From positions 1 through 51,534 of the IMG/VR virus record IMGVR_UViG_3300044637_002103: DNA of 51,534 bases; one strand, given 5' to 3'. Source of the stretch: a virus. The notes beneath the pieces were generated by a model. That model had not been told where the DNA came from and made no database searches. It saw only the letters and a list, made by a program, of their open reading frames with translations. The position numbers and the translations under genes are program-made. Position 1 is the first letter of the stretch, and each line of letters starts with the position of its first letter. Below are positions 1 to 7,335 of this stretch, in pieces.

Positions 1-477
1 TGGTTTTTCTTCAACATCACCTCCAATGAAAAAATTATCTTCATCACTTACTTCATGTTTCTTTGCCTTTTGTGCCTCCTGAATTAAGTTTGATGGTAAA
101 CGAATTGTTCTAGCATTTTCATTTAACGATGCCATAATGGATTGTCTAACCCACCACACAGCATATGATATAAATTTTAATCCACTTGTTGGGTCAAATC
201 TTTCAGCTGCCTTCATTAAACCAATATTACCTTCAGATATTAAATCCATAATATCCATTCCTTGGTTTTGATACATTTTTGCAACAGATATAACAAATCT
301 TAAATTACCAACAATTAATTCCTCGTGTAATTTTGACTTTATCTCTTTGCTAATTTTTTTATCCTTTAACAAATCAAAAATTTCTTCTTGTCTTTCGTGA
401 GAAATTACAGAAATTTTGCGAATGTCTTTGATGTACTGTTGGATTTCCTCAGTATTAGTGATAATAGATTTCTTCAT
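1..477 (-). CDS. RNA polymerase sigma factor, RpoD/sigma-70 type (3' end outside window)
   Basis: Partial gene. It starts with ATG at 475-477 and runs in frame off the left edge, giving 159 residues. Near the N-terminus a segment resembling sigma region 1.2 (residues about 14-38) is followed by a clear region 2. Recognisable strings are NLRFVISVAKMYQNQG, DLISEGNIGLMKAAERFD, and KFISYAVWWVRQSI, the -10 recognition and melting helix, followed by RTIRLPSN at the start of region 3. These are very close to the short primary sigma factors of Bacteroidota. The product should bind host core RNA polymerase and redirect it to phage promoters, the job done by gp55 in T4. T4 gp55 is a much more divergent protein, so this looks like an independently acquired or retained host-type sigma. 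The missing part should contain regions 3 and 4. Identity as a sigma factor is near certain; its role in late transcription is inferred. Confidence 0.93.
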   Translation of the reverse strand, partial: MKKSIITNTEEIQQYIKDIRKISVISHERQEEIFDLLKDKKISKEIKSKLHEELIVGNLRFVISVAKMYQNQGMDIMDLISEGNIGLMKAAERFDPTSGLKFISYAVWWVRQSIMASLNENARTIRLPSNLIQEAQKAKKHEVSDEDNFFIGGDVEEKP

Positions 478-531
478 AAAATGAATAATTTAATAGTGAT
501 GTGATAGTAGGATAAAGATAAGTAATTTTTT

Positions 532-975
532 TTACTTGGCAAAATTGTCAAGGAAGTTTTTTTCCTCGGGGGTAAGACTCTCAATCCCCATTTGTTCGAT
601 TTTATCTAATAATTCGTCTAAATCCATACTTGGACTTGAGTTCTTGTCATAATCTACCCTAATCATCGTAGATGTGTCGCTTGGTTTAAAGATAAAATCC
701 TTTACTTGTTGTGGTATGTGAGCGGTAACCAAACTATCCCTATCAAATATAAAATAAAATTTAACATTGTCATTTACTAACACTGTGTATAGATCTTGTG
801 ATATGGTCTTATAATCCTTATCAGAATCAAATATAACAATTACATTTTGGGAATTCTCTATAACAAATCTTATGGAATTAATTGTTGGTAACTCAGTTAA
901 TATCTCATTACAAAAATATTCAATATCTTCGTGGTCTTCAAACATACCAAAAATAAATAATATGAATGTTTTCAT
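532..975 (-). CDS. Conserved-looking small protein with DUF6576-like C-terminal tail
   Basis: 147 residues with an ATG start at 975. I do not recognise the N-terminal two thirds: it is a mixed alpha/beta sequence (starting MKTFILFIFGMFED) with no obvious signal peptide or catalytic motif. The last 30 residues (LDELLDKIEQMGIESLTPEE and following) resemble the short acidic helical tail seen at the C-terminus of many Bacteroidota proteins, where it has the form LDEILDKI..G..SLT.EEK.FL. It lies 54 nt upstream of the sigma gene and 7 nt downstream of the membrane-protein gene on the same strand, so it is probably co-transcribed. No function can be given. The tail could be a protein interaction element; that is inference. 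Confidence 0.75.
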   Translation of the reverse strand: MKTFILFIFGMFEDHEDIEYFCNEILTELPTINSIRFVIENSQNVIVIFDSDKDYKTISQDLYTVLVNDNVKFYFIFDRDSLVTAHIPQQVKDFIFKPSDTSTMIRVDYDKNSSPSMDLDELLDKIEQMGIESLTPEEKNFLDNFAK

Positions 976-982
976 ATCAAAT

Positions 983-1633
983 TTAGTTTCTTTTAAACTT
1001 TAATTTCCAATAAACTCCTCCACCGATAAATGGTGTTAAACTACCGGTAGTTCCTTGGTCATCTATTCTATTTGTAACACCAACTCCCAATCTATACATA
1101 TGATTGTCATCTTTATTTTTAAATAACATACTCACACCTATAATATTAACAACATTAGGTTTATCGAATTTAGCATCAATACCTAAATAAGCCTCGGTTT
1201 TTCTTGGTATTTGTGTGTAGACGGTATCTGTAACAATCATACGTTTAACATCTGCAATGAACTTTCTATTAACAATACTATTCTTAGATATGGTATCTAT
1301 AAGTGTAACCGTTCCTTGATTATTTGGTAACGTTAATACTTCTTTGTGTTGTACTTTCGCAAAATGTACTTTTAATATTTCCATAGTGTCTATCGTCTGA
1401 TAAACAGGAACCTCAACTCTTTTCTCTACCTCATATGGTACGGGAACTTCAACCTCCACTCCAACCTCAATCAACGAATCAACCAAAACGGTATCGTGAA
1501 CAGCATAAGGTATTGAATCCACCTTTACTGTTGTTCTGTTCGGCATTATACCTTTTGGGTTAATAAATTCAATAATTGCTATTAATAATAGTAATAGAAT
1601 TATTATGTTTGGTATGTTGAATATTTTTTTCAT
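983..1633 (-). CDS. Membrane-anchored protein with beta-rich C-terminus, possibly envelope/lysis related
   Basis: 216 residues with ATG at 1633, directly abutting the stop of the upstream gene. A single N-terminal membrane helix (about residues 8-26, rich in I and L) is preceded by a basic start (MKK), so the rest should face the periplasm. Residues about 55-80 carry repeated VEVPVP / VEKRVEVPVY strings. The C-terminal part (YLGIDAKF, GVSMLFKN, YRLGVGVTNR, FIGGGVYWKLKF) has alternating hydrophobic strands with glycine and aromatic ends, resembling an outer-membrane-type beta sheet. No enzyme motif is visible. Its place next to two other membrane/coiled-coil genes suggests a lysis or envelope cassette in which this could be the part that contacts the outer membrane. 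That is inference only. Confidence 0.7.
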   Translation of the reverse strand: MKKIFNIPNIIILLLLLIAIIEFINPKGIMPNRTTVKVDSIPYAVHDTVLVDSLIEVGVEVEVPVPYEVEKRVEVPVYQTIDTMEILKVHFAKVQHKEVLTLPNNQGTVTLIDTISKNSIVNRKFIADVKRMIVTDTVYTQIPRKTEAYLGIDAKFDKPNVVNIIGVSMLFKNKDDNHMYRLGVGVTNRIDDQGTTGSLTPFIGGGVYWKLKFKRN

Positions 1634-2059
1634 TTATTTTAATAAAAGTATGGATGTTGCAATCACCCCGACAAACGAACCAATTTTATAAAAGAAAGTT
1701 TTAGTTCTTTGTCCTTTCAATTCTTTTAATAAACTTTCAGATTTTTGTCTTTCTAAACTAAATTGTTCATCTTTTTTAGTAATAATAAATTCAAGATTAG
1801 AAATCTTTTGATCTTTAAGTGTGTCTTTTTGTTTGAATAAATTGATTTGTTGGTCTTTTAAGCCAATAATGTTATTTAATTCAACAATCTCTAACTTTGC
1901 TCCGTCATAACGAAGTAAATCTTGGTAGACTAATCTAGCAACTTTTGTTGGTATAGTAACTTTAGTAGTGTCTAATACAATAACCTTAGTTGTATCTGTT
2001 TGTGAATAACTGCTCAAGCTCAACATTACCAATAGTAGTAATAGCGTTAACTTTTTCAT
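1634..2059 (-). CDS. Secreted coiled-coil protein with C-terminal membrane segment (spanin-like candidate)
   Basis: 141 residues with ATG at 2059. It begins with a classical signal peptide (MKKLTLLLLLVMLSLSSYSQ), with cleavage likely after the Ser-Tyr-Ser. There is no lipobox cysteine. A charged coiled-coil (about residues 55-115, many K, E, Q) follows, and then a hydrophobic C-terminal stretch (IGSFVGVIATSILLLK) that could anchor it. The first 74 nt overlap, in another frame, the end of the upstream membrane/coiled-coil gene. Overlapping small genes encoding a membrane-anchored coiled-coil and a secreted partner recall Rz/Rz1 spanins, although topology and missing lipobox differ from the textbook pair. 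Function is unproven. Confidence 0.7.
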   Translation of the reverse strand: MKKLTLLLLLVMLSLSSYSQTDTTKVIVLDTTKVTIPTKVARLVYQDLLRYDGAKLEIVELNNIIGLKDQQINLFKQKDTLKDQKISNLEFIITKKDEQFSLERQKSESLLKELKGQRTKTFFYKIGSFVGVIATSILLLK

Positions 2060-2321
2060 CTGTGTTGTTTTTAATAATAGTTATGTTTTTTGTCACGTTC
2101 TCAATATCTTTATCGACATTAACAATGTGATTATCAACTTTTTCGATTTGATTGTCGATTTCTTCGTTTGCAGTATAAACCGAATCTATCTCTTTTTGTA
2201 AGGATTCGATTTTAGCATTATATCCCGCAACGTCGGTTTTTATACCTTGATTTTGAAATATGGTATAAGCAGCTAAACAAGCAATCAAAACTAATAGGAT
2301 GTTTGTTTTATCAATCTTCAT
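1986..2321 (-). CDS. N-terminally anchored coiled-coil protein (Rz-like topology)
   Basis: 111 residues with ATG at 2321. A short positive N-terminus is followed by one membrane helix (ILLVLIACLAAYTIF, about residues 8-22), and then by an almost uninterrupted coiled-coil in which strings like VDNHIVNVDKDIENV repeat at heptad spacing. This is the topology of an inner-membrane spanin (Rz). Its 3' end overlaps the next gene by 74 nt in a different frame. It is the first gene after the clpP terminator, and an ATAAATA (plus strand) element sits at 2337-2343. A holin-regulator or other membrane scaffold is equally possible. Confidence 0.7.
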   Translation of the reverse strand: MKIDKTNILLVLIACLAAYTIFQNQGIKTDVAGYNAKIESLQKEIDSVYTANEEIDNQIEKVDNHIVNVDKDIENVTKNITIIKNNTDEKVNAITTIGNVELEQLFTNRYN

Positions 2322-2336
2322 ATTATATGTTTTATT

Positions 2337-2343
2337 ATAAATA
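2337..2343 (-). promoter_or_regulatory. TATTTAT element upstream of the spanin-like cassette
   Basis: The sense-strand sequence TATTTAT lies 15 nt before the ATG of the 111-aa gene and just after the clpP terminator stem. The same heptamer precedes several other starts in this window (see findings). It could be a phage promoter -10-like box or a translation-related AT element. Confidence 0.35.
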
Positions 2344-2348
2344 TGAAG

Positions 2349-2370
2349 AAAGGGGACTTTCGTCCCCTTT
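2349..2370 (-). terminator. Hairpin terminator after clpP
   Basis: A perfect 9-bp stem, AAAGGGGAC paired with GTCCCCTTT, has a four-base loop that reads GAAA on the minus strand, a stable GNRA-type tetraloop. It begins 3 nt after the clpP stop codon. On the minus strand the stem ends in TTT followed by a mixed CTTCAT, so the U-run is short. On the plus strand it is followed by TTTCCTTATTTC. Confidence 0.8.
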
Positions 2371-2373
2371 TCC

Positions 2374-3048
2374 TTATTTCTTTTTCTTTACTATCTCATC
2401 TATTATACCGTAGGATAATGCATCCTCGGAGGATAACCATAAATCTCTCGATGCGTCGGTTTTCACCTGTTCTGCGGTTTTCCCACAATAACCCCCTAAT
2501 AATTCAAATAGGGTATTATTTAATTTCTCCCATTCTACCATTGTAATTCGAGCGTCTTGGATATTACCACCCGCACCTCCCGATGATTGGTGTAACATGG
2601 TACGTGAGAACCTTAAGGAACCACGTTTACCCTTAGTACCAGCTCCAAGTAGGACTGAACCCATTGAAGCGGCCATACCCGTGTTAATGGTACGAATATC
2701 AGAATTAATATAATCCATCACATCGACCATAGATAAACCCGACTTAACGGACCCGCCAGGACTATCAATGTGCATCGTTACATCTGTATTATCGATACTA
2801 TCCAAGAACATCAATTGAGCCTGAACAATGGTTGACATGTGGTCATTTACCTCACCTGCCACCCAAATAATACGTTCCATCATTAAACGTGAGAACACGT
2901 CCATAACAGTTACATTCATTTGTCTTTCCTCTAAAATATAAGGGGTTAAACTGTCCTCTACTCTTTGGTTGTAACGAAATAAGTCTAGTGAACTTAATCC
3001 ACGGTCTTTAGCGTAAAGACCAAAATTTTGATAATCTTTTGGTGTCAT
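2374..3048 (-). CDS. clpP: ClpP-like serine protease
   Basis: 224 residues with ATG at 3048. The ClpP/crotonase-fold signature is clear: DSPGGSVKSGLSMVD (residues 95-109), the nucleophile in GMAASMGS (Ser128), the base in MLHQSSGG (His153), and the acid in SRDLWLSSEDALSYG (Asp202). All three catalytic residues are therefore present. An N-terminal extension of about 45 residues precedes the fold and does not look like the short ClpP processing peptide. Host ClpP forms a tetradecamer that degrades unfolded substrates delivered by a Clp ATPase; no ATPase is encoded here, so the phage enzyme may use the host one or act alone, for instance on prohead scaffold or on host factors. It is the first gene of a leftward operon, with a TAnnTTTG box 21 nt upstream and a hairpin terminator right after the stop. 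Confidence 0.93.
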   Translation of the reverse strand: MTPKDYQNFGLYAKDRGLSSLDLFRYNQRVEDSLTPYILEERQMNVTVMDVFSRLMMERIIWVAGEVNDHMSTIVQAQLMFLDSIDNTDVTMHIDSPGGSVKSGLSMVDVMDYINSDIRTINTGMAASMGSVLLGAGTKGKRGSLRFSRTMLHQSSGGAGGNIQDARITMVEWEKLNNTLFELLGGYCGKTAEQVKTDASRDLWLSSEDALSYGIIDEIVKKKK

Positions 3049-3069
3049 ATATGTTTTGTTTAAGTACTA

Positions 3070-3077
3070 CAAATATA
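3070..3077 (-). promoter_or_regulatory. Bacteroidota-type -7 box driving clpP
   Basis: The minus strand reads TATATTTG, matching the TAnnTTTG -7 consensus of Bacteroidota primary-sigma promoters, 21 nt before the clpP ATG. No clear TTG-type -33 element is visible. It is one arm of a 9-bp inverted repeat with the facing box at 3102-3110. Confidence 0.6.
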
Positions 3078-3102
3078 GACAATTTATTCAGAATAAAAAA
3101 AC

Positions 3103-3110
3103 TATATTTG
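3103..3110 (+). promoter_or_regulatory. Bacteroidota-type -7 box driving the DexA-like exonuclease gene
   Basis: The plus strand reads TATATTTG (TAnnTTTG), 16 nt before the ATG at 3127. It mirrors the clpP box across a 24-nt spacer, so the 78-nt intergenic region is a symmetric divergent promoter. The -33 element is not obvious. Confidence 0.6.
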
Positions 3111-3126
3111 TCAAATATTTATTAAC

Positions 3127-3933
3127 ATGATTAAAATGACTAATATTATTAAAGAAGGTAATTTGGAAATACCTAGTACTAATCTATTAAGATGGTTTTT
3201 ACAACGTAAAAATTCCACATTTGTTATGTTTGACACGGAAACCACTGGTTTAAACGATCGTGACAGAACCGATCAAATTACTCAGTTAGCAGCAATTGCG
3301 GCCAAATTTGATTTAAGACAACTTAAATTTATTGAAATTGATAGATTTCATGAAAAGATAAAACTTAATGATTACATCAAAGATATTCTCGATAAATCCG
3401 AAGATGTTCCAGACGATAAGGATAGTCCTGAATTCCAATCACAATTGAAGGGTGCAAACGTAAAGGCTGTATTAAAATACAATCATTACGATTTAGCCAA
3501 TTCAGACAATTTTGAAGATGAAAGAGAATCCTTAGAGAGATTTGATTCATTTTTAGACAAACATAGTAACGTAGTTTTAATGGCGCATAACGCACCATTT
3601 GACTTGAGTATGATTCAAGTTCATGAAATTTTTAAAACTAAAGACAGAGAAGTATTTGACACCATCAGTTTTTTCAATAAAGTATTCTTTCCAGCATTAG
3701 AATCACTATCAACTGAAAATGAACATTTTAAATCAATAAATGATAAGTTTGCGTCGAGTGCAAGAACAGGAAAAAAATCAAGTGCAATGGGTAGTCTTAT
3801 TAATGGATTTTTTTCAGACCCGGCGGAGAAAGCTACATTGTTAGGTAAGTCTCACGATGCATTAGTTGATTGTGAGAATACGTTAAATGTAATTGAACGT
3901 GGCCTGAAAATTGTTTCAAGCCACATTCGTTAA
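3127..3933 (+). CDS. DnaQ/DexA-like 3'-5' exonuclease (DEDDh)
   Basis: 268 residues, the only plus-strand gene in the window. The start is the ATG at 3127 (a second ATG at 3136 would remove three residues). ExoI is FDTETTGL (Asp36, Glu38), ExoII is AHNAPFDLS (Asp159), and ExoIII is SHDALVDCENT (His243, Asp248), so the DEDDh set is complete. It should remove nucleotides from 3' ends of DNA or RNA using two metal ions. T4 has a functionally similar exonuclease, DexA, of comparable size. Between ExoII and ExoIII there is an insertion (about residues 190-235) with a Ser/Lys-rich part. Its stop shares bases with the stop of convergent gp46. Family is certain; proofreading, RNA decay or host DNA breakdown cannot be told apart. 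Confidence 0.93.
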   Translation: MIKMTNIIKEGNLEIPSTNLLRWFLQRKNSTFVMFDTETTGLNDRDRTDQITQLAAIAAKFDLRQLKFIEIDRFHEKIKLNDYIKDILDKSEDVPDDKDSPEFQSQLKGANVKAVLKYNHYDLANSDNFEDERESLERFDSFLDKHSNVVLMAHNAPFDLSMIQVHEIFKTKDREVFDTISFFNKVFFPALESLSTENEHFKSINDKFASSARTGKKSSAMGSLINGFFSDPAEKATLLGKSHDALVDCENTLNVIERGLKIVSSHIR

Positions 3934-6263
3934 GAAATTTTTGTTGTAATAAAATCTATTGAGGAGACGTTCTCTTCTTTTTTAATCATAACAATGTTAT
4001 CTGACCAGTTACGTATCAAAGAATTATGTGATATAACAAGTATATGGTCAAAGTAGTTTTTAATTTTCTTAAAAAACTCTCCTACCATTTCCAAGTTCTC
4101 GTCTGCAATTTTACCGAATACCTCATCCATAACTACGATGTTAGGTTTAGGTAATGACGATATCTTTGTTAATACACTACGAAGTGCTAATGAGGATATG
4201 GTTCTTTCGTAACCAGAACCCGCATTAAGAGGTTTAACGATTCGGGTCTCAGTATCTATCATTATAAATTCAACTTCGTTCTTATCGTTTATATTCATCT
4301 CTAAAATGAAGTGACAACTATCCACTAATAAACGATACAACTCCTGATTGATTAGTGGAATCATATTCTTAAGAATAATTTTAGAAATACCATTCTTACC
4401 ATAAACAGTTAAATAGATTTTAAACACCGCAGACAATTCTTCCTCTGATGTAATCTTTTTAATTAACTCTTCATTAATACCAATCTTCTCATTCATATTT
4501 GCAATGTTATTGGTATGTTTTTCAATACTGGTATTTGTTTGTCTGATGTCTCCATTCGCAGTTTCTATTTTAGTTTTAAGTGCAATGACTTCAGCATCAA
4601 TCTTTTGATTTTCCTCAAGTTTCTTTTTATTACTTTCGTAATTATCTAATCTCGCCTGTTTAACATCAATCTCATGTTGTTTTTGTTCAACCTCCAATTC
4701 ATAACGGGCTTTACGAAGTTTACTTCTTTCGTAAGTTTCAAATTCGGTTTTTAATATTTCAAATGATTTCTCTTGTTCTTTTAATAAATCAAATTGAATT
4801 TGATTTTCTTCCATTGATTTGATGATGTCTTCAATTTCTTTTTTAATCTTATTGATTTCATCTGTATGGTCGACCTCATCTAAAGCTCTATTACAAGTTG
4901 GACAAACGGTTCCTTCTTCAAATTTCTTTATTAATTTTTCTCTATCACCTTTTTCATATTTACATGCAACATCAATTCCTTGAAGATTGGCCATCTCACC
5001 TCTTAACTCCTTGTGTTGGTCTTCATGATAGAATTTAGAAGGTTCTATTACATTAACACTATCAACGTTGGTTTGACTTGTGTTTCGTTGTGTTGTTAAA
5101 TCATTAATCTCTCTTTGTAGTAACGTCGGGTTTGTGTTAATTAGTTCTCTATCAACATCATTATTTCTCTTTAAGAAAACCTCATCTCTTTTACCTTCTA
5201 ACTTTTCTAATTCCTTTTGAAATTTACCTAACTCTTTTGTTAGTCTCACAATTTCACTTTCAGAATTATCAAGACTTTCTTTATGATTGGTTATTTCTAA
5301 TTCTAAAGTTACTTTGTTATATGTGTTAGATACTAACTTCTTACTCCAATCATTATAAATTTCTTTTGCAATTTCTTCCTTTGCCTTTAAACTTTCTAAA
5401 CCTAAAAATTTAGTAAGTATTTGACCTCTAGCAGTTGGTTTGGATTCAATAAGTTCTTCTAAATTATAACCAGTTGTTAAAATGGTTGATAGGAAGTCTT
5501 CTTCAGTTCCAATTGCTGACGCAATAAACGATTCTGTTTCTCTTCTTTGTTCACCTGAAAGATTTTCAATTTCACCATCTTCTTTCCTCTTATAGAATTC
5601 AAGTTTATTGGTAACGGTATATTCACCTGATTTTGATTTCTTTCTTAATGTTTTTCTTTCAATGACATAATCGTCGCCATCAATTGTTATTTCACCACGA
5701 ACACTAACTTCATCCTTATCTGTGAATCTATTAAAGATTTCACCATTGGTTTTAGTTTTAGTTGTTGAATTAAAGAAAAGAAACATTAATAAATCTACAG
5801 ATGATGTTGACTTACCTCCAAAATTTTTAGGTGTTGATTCTATTACCGTAATACCATCGAGGCCAGTGAAGTCAATGACATTAGAATCACCAAAAGATAA
5901 AAAATTAGAAAACTCGACTCTTTTAATGAACCATTTGTTGTATCTGACTTTGTTTTCATTTAACTTATCTATCTGTGTATTAACTTTATTATCTAACCTA
6001 TCAACCAATTCCCATTTAATATCAATAGAGTTGTCCTTAATGAAATCTTTCATTAATTTCTTTTGGTATTGGTGGTCCAAAATACTATCAGATGCCTCTA
6101 AAGACTCCAAACGAGTTTCATTAACATTCGCTAATGTCTTTGTAATTACTTGTACGTTCTTGGAATTGTATTTCTCCTGAAAGTATGACTTTACTCTCCT
6201 GATTTTTTCAGGTGTAAAATTCTCAGGTACATCTTGCCAAGTTACTTTTATAAATGGGTTCAT
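3930..6263 (-). CDS. 46: gp46-like recombination endonuclease ATPase subunit (SbcC/Rad50 family)
   Basis: 777 residues. ATPase lobes flank a long coiled-coil. Motifs seen: P-loop KNFGGKSTSS (Lys151), zinc hook CPTC (Cys452, Cys455) at the coiled-coil apex, ABC signature SGYERTISSLALR (from 681), Walker B IVVMDEVFG (Asp711-Glu712) and switch histidine ISHNS (His744). With gp47 it should form the Mre11/Rad50-like complex that resects DNA ends for recombination-dependent replication. Two oddities: an extra 110 residues precede the usual N-terminal strand (WFIKRVEFSNFLSFG), and the first glycine of the P-loop is replaced by Pro145. At 777 aa it is much longer than T4 gp46 (about 560). The ATG at 6261-6263 overlaps the upstream stop by one base, suggesting translational coupling. 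Confidence 0.95.
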   Translation of the reverse strand: MNPFIKVTWQDVPENFTPEKIRRVKSYFQEKYNSKNVQVITKTLANVNETRLESLEASDSILDHQYQKKLMKDFIKDNSIDIKWELVDRLDNKVNTQIDKLNENKVRYNKWFIKRVEFSNFLSFGDSNVIDFTGLDGITVIESTPKNFGGKSTSSVDLLMFLFFNSTTKTKTNGEIFNRFTDKDEVSVRGEITIDGDDYVIERKTLRKKSKSGEYTVTNKLEFYKRKEDGEIENLSGEQRRETESFIASAIGTEEDFLSTILTTGYNLEELIESKPTARGQILTKFLGLESLKAKEEIAKEIYNDWSKKLVSNTYNKVTLELEITNHKESLDNSESEIVRLTKELGKFQKELEKLEGKRDEVFLKRNNDVDRELINTNPTLLQREINDLTTQRNTSQTNVDSVNVIEPSKFYHEDQHKELRGEMANLQGIDVACKYEKGDREKLIKKFEEGTVCPTCNRALDEVDHTDEINKIKKEIEDIIKSMEENQIQFDLLKEQEKSFEILKTEFETYERSKLRKARYELEVEQKQHEIDVKQARLDNYESNKKKLEENQKIDAEVIALKTKIETANGDIRQTNTSIEKHTNNIANMNEKIGINEELIKKITSEEELSAVFKIYLTVYGKNGISKIILKNMIPLINQELYRLLVDSCHFILEMNINDKNEVEFIMIDTETRIVKPLNAGSGYERTISSLALRSVLTKISSLPKPNIVVMDEVFGKIADENLEMVGEFFKKIKNYFDHILVISHNSLIRNWSDNIVMIKKEENVSSIDFITTKIS

Positions 6264-6976
6264 TAATTTAATTGTTTGTTTCTAGCAGCTAAAATATATT
6301 CATTTAATCGTTTGTGTTTTTCGTTTTCATGATATTCATTATATTCTCTTGTGTATCGTTCATGTAGTTCTTCATATTTTTCTGTCCCAAAATTGTAAGA
6401 ATAATCTGGTACAAATATATTATGTTTATTTTTAATGAACATATCGGGAACACCCACTTTAAAACATAACCAATGTTCTGGTCTACCTGCGGTAACTGTA
6501 TCAGTTTCCCATAAACCTCTAATTAATTTATTTGTATCTCTAACAACTTCACTAAAATTATCTATATGCCAAAAATGCGAAAAATCTTTGTTAAATCTTG
6601 AAAAACTATTGAATTCATAATCAGGGTCGTAGTGTATATATGGTTTTCCATTTCTATCAAAACACGGAAAAGACGGATGTCCATATTTTTCTTTTCTTTC
6701 TGCCGGCACATTGAATGTCGGGTACGGTAATGTGAATTTATTAAAATTTTCACATGGTTGTTCTAAATAATGTCCACGATGTTTACCGGCCTCATCTTCA
6801 TTACCTCCTCTTCTATTGGTGTGAATCAAATCAATACCCATTTTATTTGGGTTATTTTTTAAAATATACCCATGTGTTTGGTATAATGCAGGAATCGCAA
6901 CTAACCTAACTGGTTTATCTTCATATGATACGGATTCGTTGGTTCCTCTGTAGTTTCCTGTTAAATGTACTGCCAT
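6263..6976 (-). CDS. Unknown protein between gp46 and membrane protein
   Basis: 237 residues with ATG at 6976, overlapping neighbours by one base at each end, so it is part of the tightly coupled recombination operon. It is soluble, rich in aromatic residues, His and Asn, with no signal peptide or membrane helix. Distinct strings include GKHRGHYLEQPCENF, FSHFWHIDNFSEVV and PEHWLCFKVGVPDMF. The C-terminus is a charged helix rich in Glu, Arg and His. I recognise no family. Several His and Cys could bind metal, but no canonical motif is formed. Confidence 0.75.
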   Translation of the reverse strand: MAVHLTGNYRGTNESVSYEDKPVRLVAIPALYQTHGYILKNNPNKMGIDLIHTNRRGGNEDEAGKHRGHYLEQPCENFNKFTLPYPTFNVPAERKEKYGHPSFPCFDRNGKPYIHYDPDYEFNSFSRFNKDFSHFWHIDNFSEVVRDTNKLIRGLWETDTVTAGRPEHWLCFKVGVPDMFIKNKHNIFVPDYSYNFGTEKYEELHERYTREYNEYHENEKHKRLNEYILAARNKQLN

Positions 6977-7287
6977 TATTTGATTCTACTTTCTTCAAAA
7001 AATTCTATGATTCCGTTTATTGCCCAAACTATCCCCGCGGTAAACATACCATCGAAGAAAAGATTGATAATCCAAAGGGTATCAAAATACTTTGTTGTTA
7101 TACTACCCAAAACAAGTGACATAAAAAATCCAACCCAAGTTGAAGTACACAATGTACAACTTATTAAGTCACCAAAAAACTTTGAGTGTGCTTTTATCCA
7201 TATACGTTGGTTTTCAAAAATTGCTCCCCAAACAAGTATACTTGTCATTCCGTAGGCCATAAATGCCCATAATAATAATGTTCCCAT
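6976..7287 (-). CDS. Small membrane protein, DUF1360-like
   Basis: 103 residues with ATG at 7287. About three hydrophobic helices (residues 2-22, 48-66, 72-95) surround a central SCTLCTSTWVGFF string. The CxxC followed by S/T-x-W-V-G is the hallmark pattern of DUF1360-type small membrane proteins found in bacteria and some phages, whose function is unknown. Coupled to the next gene by a one-base stop/start overlap. A membrane protein inside a recombination operon is unexpected and could anchor replication complexes; that is speculation. Confidence 0.72.
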   Translation of the reverse strand: MGTLLLWAFMAYGMTSILVWGAIFENQRIWIKAHSKFFGDLISCTLCTSTWVGFFMSLVLGSITTKYFDTLWIINLFFDGMFTAGIVWAINGIIEFFEESRIK

Positions 7288-7335
7288 GTTTTATATATTT
7301 TAGTTAATATAAGAAAATTTATTGTTAAAAACAAA

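Noticed and set aside
2343-2546. 67-aa plus-strand frame starting in the clpP terminator
   Set aside because: It overlaps the clpP gene antisense; no promoter or conserved motif.
5722-6180. 152-aa plus-strand open frame inside gp46
   Set aside because: Antisense to the conserved ATPase lobe of gp46; composition is a mirror of that gene.
7288-7335. TTGTT...AACAA hairpin near the end of the KEVP-repeat gene
   Set aside because: Only 5 bp of A-T-rich pairing; too weak to support as a terminator.
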